DNA of 64,000 nucleotides. Source: Hexactinellida sp. DTS-2022. Lineage: Eukaryota > Porifera > Hexactinellida. The position numbers and the translations under genes were made by a program. The stretch is taken from the NCBI GenBank assembly GCA_028753945.1, contig JAPNXP010000002.1, positions 6,510,001 to 6,574,000 on the forward strand. Reading direction: 5' to 3'. The notes under the pieces were generated by a model that worked only from the letters and a program-made list of their open reading frames with translations, searched no databases and was not told the DNA's origin. Below, piece after piece: positions 1 to 10,849 of the stretch. Within the stretch, counting starts at the first letter, position 1. Every line of letters begins with the position of its first letter.

Positions 1-35
1 ACTTCAATCATACTTCATGATGAAAGTTATGTTAT

Positions 36-835
36 TTGAGAATTATTTGTATTATAATACATACGTATAACAATTTGTTTGCAGTTAGCAATTTTATGAA
101 ATTGTATTTTTGCTTCATAGCTACATTTCTTTTGAGTCAAACATGTAGAGAGTTTATGTTCCTGGTTATGCAAAACGAGTTTTTAGAATTTATTAACCAA
201 TACATTTTCTCTAACAAAATGCGGGAAATGTCATTTTCGAACCCAAGTTTATCTAGATGCTGCACTCCTTAAAATTTACTACTTTGAACTAGAAGGGCCA
301 GGGGCCCCGGCACATAATTTTGAACCGGGACCCTCGAAACATTAGCTACGCCACTGGGCATTCTGCCCCGGCCCAATCCGGGTTATTAATATAATTGTAC
401 GGGGCATGCCCCGGATATATACTAAATCCGGACTGGGAAGGTCTGCGACCGCCCCTGTTGCAAGTTAAACTATTTCAATTCAATCTTTAATATTAAAAAA
501 GTTTTACTTTTCTTCATCGAACTAGAAGAAACAAAGAAATAAATATATTTAAATACTGATCGTAGTAGACACAGTAAACTTGATTAAAATAATATATAAT
601 TTTCGATTTTTATTAATTATTTTGTATAATCGAGATTTTTTAGAAAAACGGACGGCGTCGGGATTTTCTCTGAATTTTTATTGATAAATGATAGACGTAC
701 TTCAAAAGTCAAAGAATAAAGGTTACTATTCAAGAGATTAAGAGAACCACAATGCAATTCCCAATATATTATACATGTATTTATTATTTATAAATACAAG
801 ACAATATAAGTATAAATTGATATATGTATGAACAG
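36..835. other. No gene recognised
   Basis: AT-rich sequence. Around 291-440 it contains a GC-richer patch with 'ggggccccgg' and 'gctacgccactg' strings of the kind that recur in dispersed repeats; similar 'agtggcgta' strings occur near 19753 and 28053. The 78-codon open frame at 36-272 has no recognisable domain and I do not call it a gene. Confidence 0.4.
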
Positions 836-1393
836 CGGTTCATTTGTGACTGCAACTAATATATTAGTAGTATGTACGAGAAGAAAATAAATAAATCCGG
901 GCGGATAAAGACAATTAAAAACAAGTAATTTATTATACAATATAAGGCATTATTAATATAATGTATATTTAACTTACTTCAATTGTTTGCGTGACTATAG
1001 TAATGAGAATTAGGTAAATGCAAACAAACAAAAAAGGACAGAGATATTACAGCAGCGTTTCTCAACATTTTTCAGTCTGTCTCCCCCTTAGCGAATCGCG
1101 GCAATTCCCATCGCCCCCCTCCGATTGTATTCTATTGCACTGACCGGAGGGCGGGTACCATTTCTAAGTCAAACCGCCATTTTATCGCCCACGTTGAGAA
1201 ACACTGTATTACAGGGTTATATCCAAACATGCCCCATATATCTTAGTCGTACAACTTTCAGGATAGAACCCCCACACTGGGAACCATTTTCAAATATATA
1301 TTGACAAATATTTACACACCTCGTTTTCCTTTCCTATAAAAAGAACAGGTCTAAACTTAGAATCGCATGTATAAAGTTAAATATAAGTACGTA

Positions 1394-1561
1394 CAGTCGA
1401 CTCTGCTTAATAGAGCCACCTCGGGACCAGGTTGTTTCGACCCGATTAAGCGGAGAAACCGATTAACCGAAAATATTGTAAGCCAAACTGTAATTCTGTC
1501 CTTTAAATCCTGTGAAACTTTGACCCGATTAACCGATGGCTCTATTAAGCGGAGTTGACTG
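1394..1561. mobile_element. Short pogo/Tigger-like MITE with TA duplication
   Basis: 168 bp with terminal inverted repeats of the type CAGTCGACTCTGCTTAATAG at the left and its near-complement at the right, flanked by TA at 1392-1393 and 1562-1563. The TA duplication and CAGT ends fit the Tc1/mariner-pogo group. No transposase frame fits inside. Confidence 0.8.
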
Positions 1562-2239
1562 TATACATAGTATTTACATCGATATAGACACTAGTGATGT
1601 AATTGTATATAGAACTTCGCAAGTTACATGATCAGGTGTATCATAGATACCGTCACTATTTATATTAAATAATTAATTAACGCAAGTTATGCTACATCAT
1701 GTTGTTAATTATTCAAAATTGATGTGTATAAGAAAAGTATCAAAATACGTAAATGTACATATAACTGACTGCAAAGGCATACCTCCTAAGGAATCTAAAA
1801 GGGTAAATTACATCAAACAATATAGTTTTATCTTCAAAAAACTATGAATCTAGAATTTTTATAGATAGCGCATAATGGCCACGCGAAATATTTTACACAA
1901 AAGGGACAAATCAAGTAAATCCAATGACTACCATTATTCTAATACACCATAAAGAGTATTGATAATTAGTTCACCTTGGCAGCAGGCGCCTGGCGCGCCT
2001 CGGGGCCTGCGGTGAGAGTCGATGCCTAAAAAATTATCTCGTGATAAAACCGCACAAAATAAAGTCTAATCTAAACGAATACGTAGTTTTTCAATTTATT
2101 CAAAGTGATATTCGGTTCACCGAATAGTTATTAGTTATCATAATCGTTTTTAGATTTAATACAGTTTTTAGATTAGGTAAACCGAATATATTAACTTCCT
2201 AACCAAATACCGAAAACGATATTCGGAAATTAGAGGAGC

Positions 2240-2405
2240 ACCTCCTTAGTACGAACACTGTTAATACGAGTTTTATGCTAGTGTAAACACAATTTTTGGA
2301 TCCTCCAAAGGATTTTCTGTGATACCGGTTAATACGAATTTGGATAAGGTAAACAAAAATCTTGACGGCTCATTAGTAGTCGTATTAACGTGGTTATTTT
2401 ATATG
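2240..2405. mobile_element. Degraded pogo-like MITE
   Basis: It contains 'tagtacgaacactgttaata' near 2247 and the complementary 'cgtattaacgtggtt' near 2380. These match the ends of the better preserved copies at 2834-3018, 13688-13843 and 22730-22895. The outer CAGT ends are eroded. Confidence 0.55.
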
Positions 2406-2649
2406 TAGTATTTTCAAATTAGTATTTGGTCCAACCGAACAGGACGAATCAGTTGCAACCTTGAATAATAAAGATGTTCTGTTGAGAAATAAATATAACT
2501 CACACTATGTTGATCGGGGTATTAGGCGTGGGCGGCGAGGGGGCGAAGGACATAGGTATTGTCCTAATAAAACCAAGTAATAAAGTCTCGTTTCTAATGG
2601 AAACTCTTCGTAAATATATTAACACCATTTAAACTACTCCAGATTACAG

Positions 2650-2828
2650 CAGGGCAGGATTTACCCTTGAGTGGCCTGAAGGCTGAACCACACAAGTGGG
2701 CCGAACATGATCGACATTGGTCGGTAGTGGTCCTGTAGTGGCCCATTAGTCCTGTAGTGTCCTGTACATTCGTCCTGTAGTGGCCCGAAGGCTATAGCCT
2801 ACTTAGCTTAATGGTAAATCCGGCCCTG
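2650..2828. mobile_element. hAT-type MITE with 8-bp duplication
   Basis: 179 bp beginning CAGGGCAGGATTTACC and ending with the complement GGTAAATCCGGCCCTG. It is flanked on both sides by the exact 8-mer GATTACAG (2642-2649 and 2829-2836). An 8-bp target duplication with CAG/CTG ends is the hAT signature. The interior holds 'cctgtagtg' repeats and no coding frame. Confidence 0.85.
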
Positions 2829-2833
2829 GATTA

Positions 2834-3018
2834 CAGTAGTTAGTACCTCGTTAGTACGAACACGGTTAATACAAAATTCCGGTTAATACGAACACTATTC
2901 CCTATTTCAGTTCTCTTCAAAGCCTTTTCGATACAAATGATATTGGTTAATACGAATTCCGGATAAGGCAAACGCATTTTGACGGTCCACTGATATTCGT
3001 ACTAACGAGGTTCTATCG
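2834..3018. mobile_element. Pogo-like MITE (CTCGTTAGTACGAAC ends)
   Basis: The left side carries 'cctcgttagtacgaac' and the right side its complement 'cgtactaacgagg'. It is the same family as 13688-13843. The interior carries the repeated 'ggttaatacgaa' phrase. Confidence 0.65.
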
Positions 3019-3454
3019 TATTTATAGAATTATTTACTTAAATCTGATTTCGGCTTTTTTATTTTAACAAATCATTTATATAGCGCTCAGCTCTAGTAGA
3101 GTTCAGATTTTTAGTATGTGTATTCAGGCACTGATAAAGGTAAGTTTTTTCCCAGGGTTTGAAATTGACCTTCAGAAAGTAAGCCTGGGGTTTTAGTATG
3201 GGACAAAATCTGAAACTCTACTAAGAGCAAAAGCTCTATATAAACATTCTCATATTTTAAAACTTCGTAAACAATATATTTCAGATCTGTGTGAAGTTAT
3301 GTTTACTAAATTCCCTAAATAAACAATTACCTCTGGGGTGTTAGGTTTCTGTATGATGAATGAGATATAGAAAAATAAATATAAATATACCTAAAATTAC
3401 AACTGTGCCAACCACGTAGTGACATTAAAATTACTGCTTGTTAGCAGGTTTAGG

Positions 3455-4016
3455 TTCAATTATAATTGTAATTAATTCAATTACAATTAATTACTTTTTT
3501 GAATCAATTGTAATTGTAATTATAATTGAAAAACACAAATCCCTATAATTGTAATTGAATTGAAATACACAAATTCCTATGATTGTAATTGTAATTGTAA
3601 TTAATCAAATTTGGAAATTTTTATTGTAATAAATTGTTCTTAAAAGCAGACCGAAAAATTGTCGATTACACGTTTTTCTAGTGTCATTTATGAATATAAA
3701 TTATTAGACACCAGCATGGCTTGGCTTGACATTTTTGCTACACTTCTAATAGGGGGTTGATTTTACATGAATACATGGCTTCTCTTTGTAATTATGAGGG
3801 TATATACGTAAATATTGAGCATTCAGTACTCAGCCATCTACCTACTCATAGTATTGGATTCAATTATAACTGTTACTTTTTTGACATAATTGTAATTGTA
3901 ATTGTAACTGTAACTGTAACTGTAATTGAAAAACACAAATAAGTATAATTTTAATTGTAATTGGAAACACAAATCCTTATAATTGTAATTGTATTTATAG
4001 TGGAAAATTATAATTG
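3455..4016. repeat. TAATTG-rich low-complexity tracts
   Basis: Two tracts (about 3455-3605 and 3855-4016) are built from 'aattgtaattgtaattg' with tract breaks 'aaaaacacaaat'. The 61-codon frames here read YSYSYNYN or VIVIVTVT and are repeat translations. A degenerate pair 'ctgtgccgactatactatagtat' and 'ctgtgccgaaaatactatagtat' follows at about 4050-4150. Confidence 0.8.
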
Positions 4017-4478
4017 AACCCAACCCTGCCTGTTAGTTATCTATTTTTACTGTGCCGACTATACTATAGTATAGTGGCCCAGTATTGGAATGATTGCCTT
4101 ATAATATTGTTATTATTATTATTACTGTGCCGAAAATACTATAGTATAATGGGCCAGTTCAAAATCTTATTGCTTGGTATTTTGGTTCGTCCGAGATGTG
4201 AACCTGGGTCACAAATCATGATTAATTAATCATCAAATTAGATTAGCTAGTTTTAATTGGGCAAACTCGGAAAGTATGCTAATTCCGAATTTAGCATTTC
4301 AGAATTTCGAAAATGAATATTTTATGTTGTTATTGTTGCTGTTGTCTAACATAATGAGCAAACTTATTGATTAAAATTCAAATGATCCTATAAACGAGTA
4401 CTAGTATAACTATCCGTCGCGAAAAAACAAACAAATTAAAGTAGAGAATATACAAGAATAAACATGAATAATACTTAC

Positions 4479-4764
4479 CGTATTATGTTCAACAATAGGC
4501 CCCTCCCCCTGTCAGGTACCAGCAAGAGGACGGCCGCCATATCAATCAAAGTGGCCGTCCTCAGCGCACTAACGCGTTGACTCCGGGCGGTGGCCTCAGA
4601 GTCGCGCTCGTTTGCGCGCTCCACCGCCCGGAATATCTCCATTTGCTCATCCAGGGGGAGGGGCGTAGGGGCGGGATGCCCGCAATTAGGACAAGGGGGG
4701 GTGTCGTCCAACTTGGTGGTGGTGGTGGTAGGGAGGGGGGTGTCCCCAATAATACTAGCCATCT
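4479..4764 (-). CDS. GC-rich open exon, unknown product (paralogue of 25235-25563)
   Basis: I do not recognise the protein. The frame starts MASIIGDTPLP at 4762 and stays open to a consensus donor: GTAAGT lies directly after position 4479 (plus-strand acttac 4473-4478). An acceptor-like TTTATGTTAG precedes the ATG. About 95 residues are seen. There is a Thr run, a CPNCG pair that could be half of a zinc ribbon, then an acidic/basic helix (DEQMEIFRAVERANERDSEA) and a hydrophobic end. GC content is far above the surroundings, and in-frame splice signals bound both ends. A similar exon with the same bounding signals lies at 25235-25563; both share LEIFR/MEIFR near the middle. Whether it is translated is unproven; a short-lived or lineage-specific gene is possible. 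Confidence 0.5.
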
Positions 4765-4779
4765 CTAACATAAACAATT

Positions 4780-6250
4780 GGAAATATACATTGTTGGGTA
4801 TATAAATAACAATACGTAACTGCAGTTATAACGAAGTCTGATATAATGAATTTACCACTTATAACGAAATGGAGATGTCCCCAATAGCACTAAATGCATA
4901 AATTATATTCAGCTTTTCGGAATAAAACGAAGGAATTTACAGGCTCAAGCACTTCGTTATAAAGAGAGTTCATTGTAAATGTAATATTCCTTTTATACTA
5001 GTACGTAATATGTATAGTAAAATACAGTACACCCTCGCTAACCGACCCACTCTAATCCGAACAGGAGTGGCATTTTTGAAGGAGGAAACTTCTAAGGAAC
5101 CCAAACAGGGATTTATCAAGGAATGTCTGGGCAATAAACATTTCGACAGCACCTGGCACCAAATTAAGTGCCAAACCGGCTCCTAATTGAACCACCTGCA
5201 AGCACCTTTGCAACTAAACCGATGCCTGGCTGGTACCAAAAGTTCCGGCAGACATCTAGATAAACCCCTGGAGACAAGCCTACTCTGAAACAATAGTACT
5301 ACTGTTAAGTGGGTCACTAGCGGCCACCTAAAATATTCATTTATGATTACCTGTAATATAATCAACCTGTGTATTAAGTTATGCTCAGGGGGTAAGTGTT
5401 AACAATGTGACAGCTCGTATTTTTTATTACGTAAATGGCAAAATACGTGATGTAGGGATTTCGTTAATTTTTCGTTACATAACCGAAGATTTTTCTGCGC
5501 ACCTAGATTCAGTTTGAGGTCAGCCGCCCAAATACTATATTGCATTAGGTCTTTTGGAGTACTATCTCTCGATTTTAGCATGTCTGGAAAAGTATTGCTC
5601 AAGTTCACGAACCTGGATGACTGGCCGTTACTATCAGGTATTCAGGTTCCACAGTTTTTATTAAATACAACCGGCATTTAATTCGAAAAGACATTATTAG
5701 GATGCAAGCGAGGGCCGAACGGCCGAGTGCAAGTTGTAAGAATGCGAGTGCGAGAGCGGAGACGAGCAGGTGTGGATAATATTTCTTGGTTTAAGGAACG
5801 TGGAAAGAAAATTAGACCGAAAATTGCAAATTTGGGCCAGACGAACGATGACAAATTTTAATAATACAAGACTGAGTAGTACGTATATATTATCCGAAAA
5901 AGAATATATGAATAGAAATAACATTATATCAAATAATTATTACAAAGAAATACAAACCCCTATAAAGTGCCTAAGAATGAAATTGATATTCAAGTACTCG
6001 CCTGAATGATTAATTGTTGTTCATTCTATCCAACATACTCCAGATCTATTCTCGCCGTTGTATAAAGGTGACGATTGACACAAATAAACAGAGAGTATCG
6101 AGTTTGTCTAAGTAAACTTCAAATTCTGCTGTGCAATGGAGAAATGCAGGTTCTGAATTCTGTGAAATATAAATATTTAACACATTATTTGACTAATTCA
6201 AATCGACATGCAGATAGTATGTCATAGCACAATAAGGGAAAGTGCAAATA
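4780..6250. other. No gene recognised
   Basis: A pogo-like fragment may lie at 4810-4975 ('ataacgaagt' paired with 'cttcgttata') and another at 5027-5060 ('acagtacaccctcgctaacc'). The string 'gcgagggccgaacggccgag' near 5706 resembles 'gcgaggcccgcaggcccgag' near 17119. The open frames here show no domain. Confidence 0.4.
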
Positions 6251-6259
6251 ACGATGAGA

Positions 6260-8182
6260 AATTACCTTAAATAATCAAATCAAGCGGAAAGCAGAAATAT
6301 CTTTTCTAACCTTCGAAAATTATTTAATGAAACCTGTAGAGAATCTCATGAAGCATCCTGTGTAACTTTCAAAAAATTAGTGAGTAGTATGTACTATGTA
6401 TGTCTAAGAGAAGGAGAATTTCACTCTGAAACTACCTTTAAATGTGGTTGAATTTGATAAATATCTGCGCGAATCAAAATATTATAATAATCATTTAAGG
6501 TTGAGGTATACTCTAGAGCACTTCTACCAAATATATTCACCCGAATTGATTAATTTTTTTACAGCGGATTTACTTCATCTTCTAAATGGCAAAAATGCAA
6601 TAATATTCGATCTAGGTAACTCAGTGAAAAAAATTTTTTCTATAAAATCGTATTTTGCGGAACGGATAAGTTTTTTCCTGTTAATGATTAAGAGTAGATT
6701 GTTGTTGCATTGCATGGAGAAACTTCTAAACTATCATATGAGTGCAAGAATTCTTTTAATCACTTATTAGTCAAATTCTTTATCAAAAAATGTGGACATC
6801 ACTTTTTTCATCATCAATAAATTATATTAGAAGAAAAAGAGAAGTTACAAATGAAATCGCTGCACTCATATGATAGAACTTATTGAGAGCTGTCCAAAAC
6901 CGTTGAGATTTTGTTTCTAGGTGGTATATGAGTCATAATATGACTTCCGCAATGCCAATAATTGTGTTTGGAGATAGCGGGGTTTGAAAAAAAGTGTCCC
7001 CTATGGCAGTGGCTTAGGTGGAGGACACTAAAAAGTATGTATCATTGAAAGTATTTAATATATTTCCATAAGATTTGAAATTAAGATGCGATATATGCTG
7101 TTCTATCCTAATATAAGATAAAACCTATATGTGGCTATGTCCCGAAATTATCAAGTTTCTATGGTATACTGCAACCGGCAACCAACACCAGAACCCCGAT
7201 ATTTTTTCAAAACTCGAAGTGAGTCAAACTGGAGAAATAATTGGAATTTTTCTTTGAAATTTCGTGAGAGTCCACATGGGTGTCCACACAATCCGAAAAT
7301 ACAATAAAAACGAGATTTACAATAGTTGGGATTTTATCGAAATTTTGGTATTTTGTAGAGTAGACCTGAACCTTAAGACAGTTATCGAACCAGATCAAGT
7401 AGCGATTATTTTGGTTCAAGCTACATGTTAAGCAAGTTAAATAGTTCGACTGATATCCACTTTGATGCTACCTTTAAAATAGTTCCTAGATTGTTCTACC
7501 AGCTTTTACTATTTTTATTCATATCAACCGACATACTATCTCTGCATTGCATGAAAAAGAAATACACAAAGGAACTTGTTCAAAAAATTTCAGACCTACA
7601 TTAACAGGACATGGATCAGTGGAAATGTTAACCTCTCAGTATTCTATTACGAAAATGAGACAAACAATGGCCCCGAATCTTATCATAAATCACTAAAGTC
7701 CTATATTAAAACTCCACATCCAAACATATGGAAATTTATGGCCTATTTGAAGTTTGAACAACATCATTACAGATAATGACATTGAATTTCAGCGATGCTG
7801 GAAAACAAAGAAATAACTAGAGAAGCGAATTCCTGTACAAAGGCCAAAAAAGCAAATCGAAATGAATGTAAAGAAAATACTTGAATGGTTTTTATAGTAC
7901 AGGTTAATACCTAGAGATGCAACTTCATTAACAATTGACCGTGAACATTTCAAACCTTATATTTCATCGAAAGTTTCAGATATAACAATAAATGAAAATG
8001 AAACTGACGAAGATGAATTTACACCCGATCCCGACCAGTGCCACGTATGTCTAATGCCAAGGTAGTCAAATTTTGCACTATTGCATGGTGATTGTGTATA
8101 TGGTGGGTTTTGTGAAGCTTGTGCTAATCAACTCTCGAATATGGGTACCAATTGTCCAATTTGTCGGGAACCAATTAATTGA
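6260..8182 (+). pseudogene. Dead MULE-type transposase-like gene with C-terminal RING finger, split by a C element
   Basis: Gene pieces lie on both sides of an inserted C element. Before it are an RESHEASCVTFKKLVSSMYY segment (about 6335-6400) and, in another frame, VEFDKYLRESKYYNNHL. After it comes a segment with STDIHFDATFKIVPRLFYQL (about 7445-7505), the hallmark of MULE transposase domains (DxTFK...FYQL), then LSLHCM. Next is ETNNGPESYHKSLKSYIKT then HPNIWKFMAY (7650-7740), another family hallmark. The end is an acidic stretch and a C3HC4-like RING (QCHVCL... FCEACANQL... NCPICREPIN, about 8035-8180). An in-frame TAG breaks the RING after CHVCLMPR, and several frameshifts occur. It was presumably a transposon-derived or domesticated protein; it is now broken. 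Confidence 0.75.
6499..7372. mobile_element. C-family TTAA element (C-a) inside the MULE/RING gene
   Basis: 874 bp between TTAA 6495-6498 and TTAA 7373-7376. The left end is GGTTGAGGTATACTC and the right-end complement GGTTCAGGTCTACTC. The interior matches C-b (30144-31018) nearly throughout, for example 'gacttccgcaatg' and 'gtcccctatggcagtggctt'. The 108-codon frame starting at 6444 runs from the host gene into this element and is not a single gene. Confidence 0.9.
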
Positions 8183-8404
8183 ATAGTAAGGATTTTTCAA
8201 TAAATTGCATCTCAATACGTATTCACATTAATCTGTAATTTAACTAATTACTTTATTATTTGTATTGCTCATTATTCACATCAATAAATCCAAAGTCACA
8301 TGATGCATTTTATCGAGAAAATTAGGAGTAATTTTACACTTCAATATCAAAATGTCTGCAGAGTTTGTATTTTATGATTCAATATTCTCTTATATTCAGG
8401 ATAC

Positions 8405-8625
8405 ATTTTCCAGGACAAATTCCAACCTTTGAATATTTGTAGGACAATTCCAAAATACTAGTAGGACAAATTCCAACCTTTGAATATTTGTAGGACAAAT
8501 TCCAAAATTGTAGTAGACTATTAGGACAAATTCCAACCTTTGGATATTTGTAGGACAAAATCCCAAATAGTAGTAGGACAAATTCCAAACTTTGAATATC
8601 GGTAGGACAAATTCCACTATTTTGC
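8405..8625. repeat. Minisatellite, about 57-61 bp unit, four copies
   Basis: Repeats of 'aggacaaattccaacctttg' joined by a variable spacer (caaaatactagt, caaaattgtagt, caaatagtagt). The minus-strand frames reading GICPTNIQRLEFVL come from the repeat. Confidence 0.9.
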
Positions 8626-9104
8626 ATATAGGAAAAATTCAGAGAGTTTTGTAGGACAAATCCAGCTATCCCACAATACTAGCGGGCATCACTTAATAGG
8701 TCGCTTCGCTGCAGATTACAACCACAAAAATTATAAAATTACAGAAGTGCCAATTGCATTTCAATTTGGAGCACTACACTACACGGCCAAAAGTATTTGA
8801 ATAACAATAATTTGTAATCATACATTCGAGCTTATAGCAATAGAATAATATTAGTAGATACGTAAACATGGATGTTTTCAAAAAACGATAGGATAGCAAG
8901 ATTTTTGAATTTATATTTTATATAATTTCTGATCATTATGAGGTAATTAGAATACATAAATTCTGATTTCACGTTTGAATTCCATATGGTCGAATTATTA
9001 TAGGTGGTAATTTCAAATCATTACAATTATATATTTTACGGAGATACAGCCACATTCCATTTGTACCACTTTTACCACAAGCAGGCTTTTCAAAAGGTCC
9101 CGCA

Positions 9105-9665
9105 TTGTCAGGTCAGGTCAGGTCAGGTCTTATATACAATATTTACGGTCAGGTCAGGTCAGGTCTTGGTGGAAAAAATTCATACAGGTCAGGTCAGGTC
9201 AGGTCTTTCACATTCTCAGGTCAATTTCAGGTCAATTTCAGGTCATTTCAGGTCAATTTCAGGTCATTTCAGGTCAATTTCAGGTCAATTTCAGGTCAAT
9301 TTCAGGTCAATTTCAGTTTGGCTTACATGAGTCACCGAGTCAACTGACTCGCGTCACCGAGAAATCTGACTCGTGACAAAATTCAGTGATTCGAGTCTGA
9401 CTCAATGACTCGTGGTGACTCGCGAGTCATCGAGTCAATCAAATGAAAATCCCTGAATTTCAGGTCAATTTCAGGTAATTTCAGGTCAATTTCAGGTCAT
9501 TTTCAGGTCAATTCAGGTCAAAAAAGTTCAGTTCAGGTCAGGTCAGGTCAGGTCAGGTCAAAATCATGCAAGATTAGGTTCAGGTCAGGTCTGGTCAGGT
9601 CAAGGCATTCAGAAAATAGGTTCAGGTCACTCAAAGGTCAGGTCAGGTCAGTTCATGACCAGACC
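9105..9665. repeat. AGGTC / AGGTCAATTTC satellite array
   Basis: Three sub-arrays of the 5-mer AGGTC (9105-9130, 9148-9165, 9185-9206) are followed by an 11-bp unit AGGTCAATTTC (9215-9318). Then comes a 'gactcg' array (9330-9440), a second 11-bp block (9458-9515) and mixed AGGTC again to about 9660. Frames reading SGQVRSGQV or FRSISGHFRS are translations of the array. Confidence 0.95.
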
Positions 9666-9894
9666 TTTTGACAAGCCTGACCACAAGTGGTACGTGGCAG
9701 ACTCTTATGCCACTTCTTGAATATTGGCTAAAGTGACTTCAAATCAGAATATTTTCACTTATATAACTAGTATATTCAGATATTTACATTCACTTCAGTA
9801 CCATTAATTTGATACCAGGCGAATATTGTGTCTGCAATAAAATCAGCGACGATTAGTGCTTCCACAAGGAAATGCTGTCTGCACAGTTGTAATT

Positions 9895-9985
9895 TTAGAT
9901 TTTGTATTCTTAGTTCTTATCATTATTATTATTACGCATTATTATTATTTATTTATTATTATTATTATTGTTGATATTTAATCGA
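9895..9985. repeat. TTA microsatellite
   Basis: 'ttattattattattacgcattattattatttatttatt' type low complexity between about 9917 and 9970. The segment just before it (9855-9900) resembles the end of the MITE at 19515-19641. Confidence 0.8.
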
Positions 9986-10020
9986 AACGAAAAAAGGTGC
10001 AAACCTCAACTTCTTGTTCA

Positions 10021-10760
10021 GGCTTCGCGTCCCTGAGATTATGGCCGCAGGACACCTGGCAAAAATATTCTGTTTAATATTGATTAATCTAATTTAACAT
10101 ATTAGCTATCTTATTGTAACAGAGAGCTAGTCTCTAGCTATCCTACTTTTCTTATTTCAACAATTATTGTGTAATCGGAACCAAAAGGCTTCTATGAGAA
10201 AACAATATTGAACTCAAATCAGGCGATTAGTATAGATCATTGGACTATTTTTTGAAATGCGTTGATTTGAAGTTGATTTGAGCCTATACTAACTTAGTCC
10301 ATATTAGTTTACATTGCGTGACAGACTCCCTTAGTTGAATTCATATTTACTTTCAATACTACGGGAGTAACTAGTTGGAATTTTATGATTATCATTACAT
10401 TTCGAAATTACTCAAACATTCCTATTGGTTTTAAATTATATATCGCTAATCGAAGTCTGTCACGCAATGTAAACTAATATGGATTAAGTTAGTATAGGCT
10501 CAAATCAACTTCAAATCAACGCATTTCAAAAAATAGTGCATTGATCTATACTAATCGCCTGATTTGAGTTCAATATTGTTTTCTCATAGAAGCCTTTTGG
10601 TTCCGATTACACAATAATTGTTGAAATAAGAAAAGTAGGATAGCTAGAGACTAGCTCTCTGTTACAATAAGATAGCTAATATGTTAAATTAGATTAATCA
10701 ATATTAAACAGAATATTTTTGCCAGTAGTCCTGCGGCCATAATCTCAGGGACACGAAGCC
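10021..10760. mobile_element. Foldback element: 307-bp arms around a 126-bp loop
   Basis: Positions 10021-10327 are the inverse complement of 10454-10760, with only a handful of differences by eye. One example is 'atcattggactat' against the complement of 'atagtgcattgat'. The outermost 33 bp ('ggcttcgcgtccctgag' side) match as well. The flanking 4-mers are TTCA on both sides (10017-10020 and 10761-10764), a possible target duplication. A transcript would form a very long hairpin. No coding frame. Confidence 0.85.
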
Positions 10761-10849
10761 TTCAGACAAGGTTTCAATACTGCATATTTGATATTCATAT
10801 GCCTATCCCGTTACGGGCCTATAAAATGTTAAAATGTGATCACCCTTAA

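Larger units (their letters stand above)
836..3440. repeat. Segmental duplication, copy 1 (partner 19916-23440)
   Basis: Blocks of this interval recur in the same order at 19916-23440. Examples are 'actaatatattagta' (858/19936), 'aacaggtctaaactta' (1345/20293), 'gttacatgatca' (1623/20453), the 'atattcggtt' block (2110/21096) and 'tatatttcagatctgtgtga' (3275/23260). Identity is high in blocks but clearly eroded, so the duplication is old. The two copies differ by private insertions: the pogo-like and hAT MITEs are in this copy, and a D element is in the other. Together with the homologous exons at 4479-4764 and 25235-25563, this looks like a tandem gene duplication with an offset of roughly 20 kb. 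Confidence 0.75.

Noticed and set aside
4577-4805. Plus-strand frames opposite the GC-rich exon
   Set aside because: They are shadows of the minus-strand exon, which alone has matching splice signals and a paralogue.
6444-6770. 108-codon frame read as one gene
   Set aside because: The first part belongs to the dead MULE/RING gene and the rest to the inserted C element; the TTAA junction lies at 6495-6498.
8405-8625. Possible CRISPR-like array (regular repeats with variable spacers)
   Set aside because: Eukaryotic context, repeats imperfect and the spacers are related to each other; an ordinary minisatellite.
9004-9347. Two overlapping open frames of 108 and 80 codons
   Set aside because: They translate the AGGTC and AGGTCAATTTC arrays; the open frame follows from the repeat period and lacks any other coding sign.
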